From positions 12,526,348 through 12,590,347 of the forward strand of contig CAIIXF020000006.1 of assembly GCA_903813345.2 (NCBI GenBank): DNA of 64,000 bases, read 5' to 3'. The stretch is from Owenia fusiformis. Lineage: Eukaryota; Annelida; Polychaeta; Sabellida; Oweniidae. The notes below the pieces were generated by a model. That model searched no databases and was not told where the DNA came from. It worked only from the letters and a program-made list of their open reading frames with translations. Below are positions 57,901-64,000 of this stretch, piece after piece. A program made the position numbers and the translations under genes. The stretch's first letter is position 1. Every line of letters starts with the position of its first letter.

Positions 57901-60900
57901 GATGTATATTTCTAAATGCTCTACGATATTCCTAAATGACTACACAATTCCAATTGCAATCAGATTTTATCTGAGGTTCAAGAATGTTGTTTATTAGAAT
58001 GTTCACTTCTTCTGGTGTCATTTGTTAAAATGTTTGCTATCTCTGGTATCATATATTGAAATGTTTTTTTTGATGTGTGAAATGTTGTTTATGGGATCAT
58101 TATTTCTGTGTTGTTTTCATTAAACAGAGAACCACACTACCCCCAGTCTGTACCCACAATGTCATTGATGATGCAAATGATCCAGTTCTTTCAACGATTA
58201 GGCGAATTCAACTCTTCAACAAAAGCAGCGACAGAGTCAAGGTACTTGTTTTTTTATTTCATCTTTTCTACATGTATATTTTATAACTGTGAAAGTCTCC
58301 TAGTTACATTTATCTTATATGAATCAAAATTTGGTCCCAGTAATTATTGATATCTGTATTCAGTGTGAAACCTTATATTTCTATATGAAAGAAAACACAG
58401 GCTAGAGGTAAGCTTGATCAATGATTTAATTACCTTGGCCTAACAGCGATTTGTTTCTTACCAGGTCATATTCCACCCAGAGTTCCTCAACTCCACCAAC
58501 CCATTGTTTGGTATGGATTATGAAGAGTTTGTGCGTGGCTGTCATCTAGGAGTCTTCCCATCATATTATGAGCCTTGGGGGTACACTCCAGGTAAAACAT
58601 CATTTTATTGCTCACCTCAGCAGTTGGGGTATCTTCGCATGTATGTTCAGTTCAGTGTTTAGTTTTGTTTATTATTATGATAGAATGGAAGATTTACTGC
58701 ACTACAGGAGCCCGTTCTATTACTGTTTGTAGTAACGAACATTCGCAATTCATAAGTATACTAATATTTGTAAATAATTTAATAGTTACGAATAAGTTCA
58801 TAAGGGTCAGAGGTGCTATTAAATTTATGAACGAAAGCACTCAAAGCAGGCATGACGTCACTATTTTCATAACTTTACGAATTGTTTGAATTGTTTGTAA
58901 CTTTACGAATCCTACAGAAATGCAACTTTATGGAATTCAAAAATTTTACACTGAACGGGCCCCAAATTAACAATTTGTGCAACTTTTTAGAATGTTCTGC
59001 TTCCTGACAGCATAAAGCTAGCAGCACAATGCTTTGTACAGTACCTCTAGTTTCATATCTTTAGTTTCGTATTATGTTACTGTTACAGCTGAGTGTACTG
59101 TTATGGGTATACCAAGTATCACAACCAACCTCTCTGGTTTTGGCTGTTTCATGGCTGAGCATATAGCGGACCCAATGTCTTATGGAATATACATAGTTGA
59201 CAGGCGATTCAAGAGCCCAGAAGAATCTGTTCGACAGCTTGCACAGGTATGACCATGGATTATGCATACCATCATTCTTTGCGTCACAAACTTTAGTTTT
59301 ATAAGTCTTTTGAAAGAACATAAGGTGGCTCATTATATTTAGAGTTAGATATCTACCACCATTATTCTCTGATGCAGATATGATATTTACTTGCAGATAA
59401 AAATAATATCCTTCCTAAGTTACTCAATATAAATGCTCAAATTTGATTATCAATTTAATTACATGGATAAAAAATTCCATTGTGTATATGATTCAGCATT
59501 CATTTAGACCAATCACTATGTTCACTTTTCTTCTTACAGAATATGTTTGACTTCACAAATCTTTCAAGACGTCAGAGGATTATCCAGAGGAACAGGACTG
59601 AGCGACTCAGTGAGCTGCTGGATTGGAGAAACCTCGGAGTGGTACGTCAATTTAAAAAAAATGATTTTTTCAACAAAGTTACTGCTTAAATCTGATACAT
59701 ATTCATGTGCATCTAGATGCGAAAACCAGGTGAATAAACATCTTGGGTGGTATAATTAATTAACCCATATTTGTATAAATGTATTACATGTATTTGTAAA
59801 TATTATATGCATATTACATGTATATTGTATATGCACTGCAGGCCCGTAGCCAGGGGGGGTTTGGGGGGTTTGGGCGAACCCCCCCTGGCCAAAATTTCTT
59901 TCAAAATTATGCAGTTTTTCACCATTCTGACTAATTTTTTAGTGATTTTTGGCCATTTTTGCCAAAGTGAACCCCCCCTAGAATTTTTTAGAAAAACGAA
60001 CCCCCCTTGGAAAATTCTGGCTACGGGCCTGCACTGTATTACTATAAAGTCCAGTACCACGAGTATAAGACAGCTGGACATGGACAGAATCTAGATCTTT
60101 CATTTTAAAATATGTTGAAACAAAAATGCTCAGCTCTTTTATTTAAAGAATGGTAAAGTTACATATTCTGGATTCATCAACACTTACCTTATCAAGGAAC
60201 ATTCCTTCAATAACGTTTTTATTATTATTTTACTCAATGTTTTTTTATTATGGTTGCAGTACTACCGCAAAGCCAGGAATCTTGCTATTTCTAAAACAAA
60301 CCCTGAGTTGTTTGAGGACTCGGACAGTGCCTCCGTAAGTATGACTTTATATGGAAATTAGACATACAACTACCAGTAATATTTAACTGATATAAGTGAT
60401 CAATTACCTAGAGGCTTACATGTTGCTATTGTTGAGCAGAATAAACAGATCTCATTTGTTTAACCAGAGACATATAACATTTATATGTCTCTGGTTTAAC
60501 CTGGTCTCATCATAATATATGATTAAACAATCTTGCTTTGAAGTAGAAGAAGGCAATGAAATAGGCAGTGAATATATTGTATAAATTACACCTGTATATA
60601 GTGAATTCTTCTGGAGTCACAAAAATGTGTTCACGGTAGGTGTTCACTACAGAGATCGAATTTTATACATGTAGCTATGTTAAATGTGTCTTGAAGTGGT
60701 GAAGGTGTTCACTAGAGAGAGGTGTTTATTAAGACAGGTTTAACTGTAAATAACAAATTGATTTTGAAAATATATTTTTCTTGCAGGGGAAGAGATTCTA
60801 CTACCCTAAACCTGCTTCTGAGCCCCCCTCTCCCAGCGCCTCTCGGTCTACTACCCCCTGTCCATCAGATGTAGAGGATGCTGATGGCGATGAGGACTCA

Positions 60901-60945
60901 CATGATTCAGATGAAGAAAGGGAGGAATTGAGCAAGAAAGAATGA
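48772..60945 (+). CDS. GYS: Glycogen synthase gene (complete, 15 exon positions, 689 aa)
   Basis: Spliced CDS: 48772-48916, 50499-50680, 51248-51439, 51775-51960, 52340-52484, one of four alternative 118-bp exons (A 53140-53257, B 53651-53768, C 55142-55259, D 55483-55600), 55919-56039, 57265-57431, 57801-57879, 58128-58241, 58465-58591, 59089-59246, 59540-59641, 60260-60334, 60787-60945. All junctions are GT-AG and keep frame; the total is 2070 bp. The enzyme (GT3 family) extends glycogen from UDP-glucose in the cytosol. Visible features are the VGGIYTV nucleotide-sugar loop, HFHEWLAG, the E-x7-E catalytic pair (E519, E527), the regulatory arginine cluster [14 protein letters not shown], and N- and C-terminal phosphorylation regions. 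The length is close to known animal enzymes (about 700-737). The gene is long because of repeat-rich introns. The oddity is the fourfold exon 6. Confidence 0.96.
50499..50680 (+). CDS. GYS: GYS exon 2 (UDP-glucose loop)
   Basis: Encodes [12 protein letters not shown], the Lys/Gly-rich loop that binds the nucleotide sugar in GT3 enzymes, and [16 protein letters not shown]. Acceptor aattacag; donor aag/gtgcag. Confidence 0.94.
51248..51439 (+). CDS. GYS: GYS exon 3
   Basis: 64 codons, phase 0 at both ends. Encodes [17 protein letters not shown] and [18 protein letters not shown], conserved N-terminal Rossmann-domain segments. Confidence 0.94.
51775..51960 (+). CDS. GYS: GYS exon 4
   Basis: 62 codons with the highly conserved [11 protein letters not shown] and [17 protein letters not shown] motifs, then DFYNNLDN. 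Donor aat/gtaagt. Confidence 0.95.
52340..52484 (+). CDS. GYS: GYS exon 5
   Basis: Encodes [20 protein letters not shown] and [16 protein letters not shown], ending in LLKRAP. It is 145 bp and ends in phase 1 (ccag/gtataag), which every one of the four downstream alternative exons accepts. Confidence 0.95.
52840..53017. mobile_element. Tigger/pogo-like MITE, copy 4 (178 bp), in the GYS intron before exon 6A
   Basis: It starts TACAGTGAAACCTGT and ends AGGTTCTACTGTA, with internal gtggaacacc and gtgttcccg motifs. It ends 122 bp upstream of alternative exon A. Confidence 0.75.
53140..53257 (+). CDS. GYS: GYS alternative exon 6A
   Basis: 118 bp, phase 1 to 2, acceptor taattttag, donor catgg/gtatga. 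It encodes 40 residues from D284 to G323, beginning [20 protein letters not shown] and ending FVRGHFHG, the version closest to vertebrate glycogen synthase in this segment. No stop or frame break. It differs from copy B at 9 and from copy C at 16 of 40 residues. Confidence 0.93.
53651..53768 (+). CDS. GYS: GYS alternative exon 6B
   Basis: 118 bp with the same phases; acceptor ttttgcttgtag, donor catgg/gtatgt. It encodes [20 protein letters not shown] and ends FIRGHFHG. It is intact, with the same HARAKDKI helix sequence as copy A, and lies 393 bp downstream of it. Confidence 0.93.
54001..54540. repeat. 23-bp minisatellite in the GYS intron between exons 6B and 6C
   Basis: About 23 tandem copies of cccaagattgtgttattgcac plus aa, almost without variation (a few cccgag or accaaag changes). 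Overlapping Cys/Leu-rich open frames in all forward phases come only from the repeat. It separates the A/B exon pair from the C/D pair. Confidence 0.95.
55142..55259 (+). CDS. GYS: GYS alternative exon 6C
   Basis: 118 bp, phase 1 to 2, donor tacgg/gtatgg. The acceptor is catggacacag with a weak pyrimidine tract, which could make it a regulated exon. It encodes [20 protein letters not shown] and ends FVKGHFYG. The PNGL core and HEFQ are kept, but LNV becomes LCC and Phe becomes Trp. No stop is present. Confidence 0.92.
55483..55600 (+). CDS. GYS: GYS alternative exon 6D
   Basis: 118 bp, phase 1 to 2, acceptor gtcaggactcag, donor tatgg/gtatgg. It encodes [20 protein letters not shown] and ends FIKGHFYG. 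It differs from C at 8 of 40 residues. The downstream introns of C and D share ttccatggtgaccaatttt-like sequence, so the C/D duplication included flanking intron. Confidence 0.92.
55919..56039 (+). CDS. GYS: GYS exon 7
   Basis: Encodes [20 protein letters not shown] followed by [16 protein letters not shown]. The acceptor cattttag accepts phase 2 from any of A-D. It ends in phase 0 (aag/gtattg). Confidence 0.94.
57265..57431 (+). CDS. GYS: GYS exon 8
   Basis: Encodes [20 protein letters not shown] and [20 protein letters not shown]. Acceptor tttgcag; 167 bp, ending in phase 2 inside an Arg codon. Confidence 0.94.
57801..57879 (+). CDS. GYS: GYS exon 9
   Basis: A 79-bp exon encoding [20 protein letters not shown] and CIYSAQ; acceptor gatattgtag, donor cag/gtgagt. 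Confidence 0.93.
58128..58241 (+). CDS. GYS: GYS exon 10
   Basis: 38 codons with [20 protein letters not shown] and [15 protein letters not shown], a very conserved GT3 stretch. Acceptor taaacag, donor aag/gtactt. Confidence 0.94.
58465..58591 (+). CDS. GYS: GYS exon 11 (catalytic Glu)
   Basis: Encodes [28 protein letters not shown] and YTP. E519 in YEPWG is the first glutamate of the E-x7-E catalytic motif. Ends in phase 1. Confidence 0.95.
59089..59246 (+). CDS. GYS: GYS exon 12
   Basis: Starts with [20 protein letters not shown]527 is the second Glu of the catalytic motif. [17 protein letters not shown] follows. Acceptor ctgttacag. Confidence 0.95.
59540..59641 (+). CDS. GYS: GYS exon 13 (allosteric arginine cluster)
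   Basis: Encodes the regulatory helix [20 protein letters not shown] (residues 588-607). In animal and yeast enzymes these arginines bind glucose-6-phosphate and sense phosphorylation; all key arginines are present here. Donor gtg/gtacgt. Confidence 0.95.
59838..60032. mobile_element. Foldback MITE with GCAGGCCCGTAGCCAG termini, in a GYS intron
   Basis: Perfect 16-bp inverted ends (gcaggcccgtagccag / ctggctacgggcctgc), followed inwards by G-runs and C-runs that also pair. About 195 bp, no coding content. Confidence 0.85.
60260..60334 (+). CDS. GYS: GYS exon 14
   Basis: 25 codons, [18 protein letters not shown] and EDSDSAS. Acceptor tggttgcag, donor tcc/gtaagt. Confidence 0.93.
60458..60500. 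repeat. 20-bp-stem, 3-nt-loop hairpin in the last GYS intron
   Basis: gtttaaccagagacatataa at 60458-60477 pairs with 60481-60500 with one mismatch. It is too tight for a typical MITE. Confidence 0.75.
60587..60748. mobile_element. Tigger/pogo-like MITE, copy 5 (about 162 bp), reversed
   Basis: The right end aagacaggtttaactgta is the inverted terminal repeat of this family. The left end (tacacctgtata) is degraded. Internal gtgttcactacagag and ggtgttcactagagagagg are family motifs in the opposite orientation to the 1845 copy. Confidence 0.75.
60787..60945 (+). CDS. GYS: GYS exon 15 (C-terminal phosphoregion, stop)
   Basis: Encodes [19 protein letters not shown] and on to a very acidic tail, stop TGA at 60943-60945. 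Ser/Thr residues at 648, 652, 656, 660 and 664 are spaced exactly every four residues and followed by [10 protein letters not shown]. This is the GSK3 sites (3a-c, 4) plus CK2 priming site pattern that inactivates animal glycogen synthase. The tail is short and highly acidic. Confidence 0.94.
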   Translation, partial: GKRFYYPKPASEPPSPSASRSTTPCPSDVEDADGDEDSHDSDEEREELSKKE

Positions 60946-61309
60946 AAGTTGTAACTGGTTAGCTGGACCATTTAGTGCTGCCAACTATGTGATAGAAAGA
61001 CGCGTAATATTATTGATTGCAAACGATGAGACTATAAGAATTTCGACAGTATATTGAAACAAGATGCAGCTGAGTAAGGAAGAGAGGGATACACAAAAAA
61101 AACATCTAAACATAAGATGCAGAAAATGTAGATGCTTTATTTTACCTTTATACCAATGATTACATATAATCGACACTCAATCGATGAAGCATCTCACACA
61201 TAGTGTAGTCCAGATATTTAAGTCAGGATTGGTTGAGAAATGACAGTCATAAGTGAAGCTGTTTGTTAATGAGAACAGCTTCAAGTCCAGTATAACTGAA
61301 CCCAATAAA
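60946..61309 (+). other. GYS 3' untranslated region (minimum)
   Basis: Follows the stop codon and ends at a candidate AATAAA at 61304-61309. Other signals downstream (for example near 63640) would give a longer UTR. Confidence 0.45.
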
Positions 61310-64000
61310 AGTAAACCTTTCCAATCTGTACACCACTTGAATGGTCAGGCCAAACATGTTAGATTGGCAGCTATTCACATTTTGAGGCATTTTTAACATG
61401 GAATTCTATGGCAGATAAAATATGGGACTGAAAAATGTTGAGTACATAGAGAGGTGTCCAGATTAGAGAGCGGTTCAAATATGAATCGAATGACTGAAAA
61501 AGAAGTGTTTAATCACAGAGGCCAGGCTTAAAGAGGACACAATAGACTATGAGAATGTGATGATGTTTCTTAGCTTCTCGATAACTACATGTAGTACAAG
61601 TATATGAGCTTCTTTGGCTTGCATTGATGTTGCGTGAGTAGCAGAACAGTCTAAGTATGGTGCCACTCAATTTTTGAGTACATTTAGATTTCAGAGCAGA
61701 TAAAATGTCTGGGAATGAAAAATTCTGTATATTTCAATCGCAGTTCTGAATTTAATCATGCTGTGCAGTTATAGACTGAAAACAGTAATTTATGTTCAAG
61801 ACTGCATTTGGCAATAGCTGCTTTCTGTTCAATTCTTCCCTATAAGAATATATCCACATGTAGTATTGAGTGTTAAATGGTAAAGGGATTTAACTAATAA
61901 TATATACATATATTATATGACAACGCTCAAACATAACACTAGTCTATTGCATAATCCCTGATATACCTCACGGTGTGCATTTTATATGTGAGCCCTTAAG
62001 ATTAAATGTGTCTCCATGTTTAAAAATAGTTATAGCTTGTTTCAATAAGTACCATTTAACTGCGCTTGCACCTGGCCATCTGCCATTTTGTAAAATCGTT
62101 TGTATTCAGGATGAGCAGACACCTCCCTAAATTTTGCAGTCTGCTTTGAGTTGAGCATGTTTTATTAAAATAGCTGATTGCGTAGTAGTGTGATGCAAGT
62201 ATATGTATATGATAACATATTTGAATGATAGAATTATTGTATATTTATGAAAACAAATTGTGAAAAAACGAGACATGCTGGATTTTCTCCTGGCCCATTT
62301 GTTGAATGGATTTTCAGCCTCTGCCTGAGAAAAATCCAATAGTTAACGAATTGGGCTCGACATTATGGCGTTAAAAGTCAATTTATTAGTTGCTATGTTT
62401 GATACATTACAATATATATACTTAATATTAGAATATTTTAGTATTATTTGCAGGATGCAATCTTTTGTATAATTGTTATTATTACACTGTTGTATATCTA
62501 TTATTAACATTATTAAGAGACTTGGGTTGTTTTAAACATTTTTGAAGACACAGCATTATTAGTACTTATAAATTATAATTGATATTTGTGAGGTGTCTCA
62601 TTCATGGTACTTTTCATGAGAGTCTTCTCATTATTATTGGTAGCTATGAGACCTCCCTCCCTCATTATATGTACTTATAAGACTATCTGAGTCATATGTG
62701 GTTTGTTTGAGACTATAGGCAGCACATGTTATGTAGTTTTCCATCATCATTTTGAAAAGGTCTTGTATCTCACCCCCCCCCCTCCTTCCTGAATCATTGG
62801 CTGGGAAAATTGTGGAAGTAGGGGAGGTTCACCAGGGGTACTGGGCCATTATTTGTACATCCCTACTACAAGATGTATTAGGTTCCACTTTCATTTATAT
62901 TCTACTTTCTCCCGACATTGACATTTTGTACAAGTTATACAGGAGTACACAAAAGTGTGAACCTTTATGACATTTACATCATCAAAAGAGATGTCAACTT
63001 AGACTGGTTTGATTGTTACAATTTTATTATTGAATTCTCAGTTTGACCTGGTACTTTTCATTAATGTGTGGTGTTAATGACTTATTTTGTTTGCGTTTCA
63101 CATAAAAGGTTCAAATTGGTGAGAAATCTCTTCCTCCAACTGTTTAGAGTTAGGAGTTAAAACAGATTAATGGAAATGATAACTGATGATGGTTGGTTTT
63201 ATGAAATGACGTGCAATATAACAAAGCCAGTGAGAAAGTATGAAACTTCCATATTGTGGTTAACTCTTTGAAGACTGGTACTAGTGCGCTGAATAGCACC
63301 TGGGCTTCTTTTTGTAGTTGATGAACCAGATACATTAATTGTAGAAGTGGGCTAGTACTATAAACTAACATACTAGGAACTATTTTGTATTACCAGAATA
63401 ATATTAAAGAAATATAAACTGAAAATATAGTCTTCAACAAAATATCTTTTGTTTGAATTATTGGAACACTTTTGTATGTTGGATGGCTATATTGTGAAAA
63501 CTAGGATTTATATTCGTACATACTAGTGACCCCTCTCTTTGGGAAGGATTTATAAACATATCTGTTTGGCCCACTCCTTTATCTATGTTATATGGGTAAA
63601 AACCTGAGAACTTGAAAATGTTTGAATGAATAATAAAAACTTAGATCATGGGGTTTCAAGAAATAGATAGTAATTACAAAAGTAAAGTGTATATTTTTTT
63701 TATTTTCAAACTCTCTTTATTTATTCAATAATGAAAATAAAACAATTGAACATCGACTATGGAAAGTGTCAAATCTGTTAGGTGTTCTTACATCCTAGGA
63801 ATGCTGACCTGTTCAAACTGAGTCACAGACCGGCAGTTTTAAGACTAAACAAATACATGCTAAAAAGGATCAGCTGATCTGTGGCGAAAATCACTGTCCA
63901 TAGTTTATTAGTTGCACATTGTCCTATTGTCCAGCATTTATGTTGCAACCTGTCTGTATGCATCAACTATTATGTTTTGCTTTTCTTTTTCTTCTTTTGT
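61310..64000. other. 3' flank of GYS, no further gene seen
   Basis: No conserved coding exon. A poly-C tract lies near 62772. At 63690-63725 the sequence ttttattttcaaactctctt and ttatttattcaataatg contains reversed AATAAA motifs, which could be the poly(A) end of a minus-strand gene beyond the window; unproven. Confidence 0.4.

Noticed and set aside
59771-60094. Open frames on both strands around the G/C-rich block in a GYS intron
   Set aside because: They are produced by the inverted-repeat MITE at 59838-60032.

Overview
This is eukaryotic (metazoan) genomic DNA. The evidence is GT-AG introns with conserved phases, cytosolic tRNA-Pro genes with 72-nt metazoan architecture, a Toll-like receptor relic, and many short inverted-repeat transposons. 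It is AT-rich, with long repeat-filled introns, which suggests a marine invertebrate (lophotrochozoan or non-vertebrate deuterostome). I cannot name the species from sequence alone.

Layout, left to right. (1) 391-8443, + strand: the 3' part of a TYW2/TRMT12 gene (wybutosine tRNA modification). The first exon visible is preceded by a tandem array of about nine ~103-bp units. Each unit copies the end of the preceding intron, including its acceptor site, and the start of the exon. (2) 8444-24620: no recognisable conserved gene, but several foldback/MITE elements, a 1.7-kb 19-bp minisatellite and a degraded mariner element. (3) 24621-25661: an intronless 346-codon gene with no family I recognise. 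(4) 25662-31249: tandem repeats and a 1.77-kb PIF/Harbinger derivative. (5) 31250-34440: a Toll-like receptor pseudogene whose leucine-rich ectodomain contains an 11-copy, 25-residue in-frame repeat. (6) About 36.9-43.44 kb, + strand: a gene for a two-EF-hand protein with a long acidic tail carrying five copies of a Y-x-P-S-F-V-A-H-x-V motif. (7) 43.77-44.90 kb, - strand: six tRNA-Pro loci on a 143-bp period; one is degenerate and one is split by a 346-bp palindromic MITE. (8) 48772-60945, + strand: a complete glycogen synthase gene with 15 exon positions and a 689-residue product.

The main discovery candidate is in glycogen synthase. The 118-bp exon coding for residues about 284-323 occurs four times in tandem (A-D). 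All four are intact, with identical length and splice phase (1 to 2), and they fall into two protein subtypes (A/B and C/D). Because 118 is not a multiple of 3, including two or three copies breaks the frame, so the layout predicts mutually exclusive splicing of an enzyme-core segment. Other notable points are the decoy splice-site array in TYW2, the MITE-split tRNA gene in the proline tRNA array, the repeated FVAH motif in the EF-hand protein, and a Tigger-like MITE family with five copies across the window.

The genes are not an operon or obvious pathway cluster: they are independent eukaryotic loci separated by repeats.
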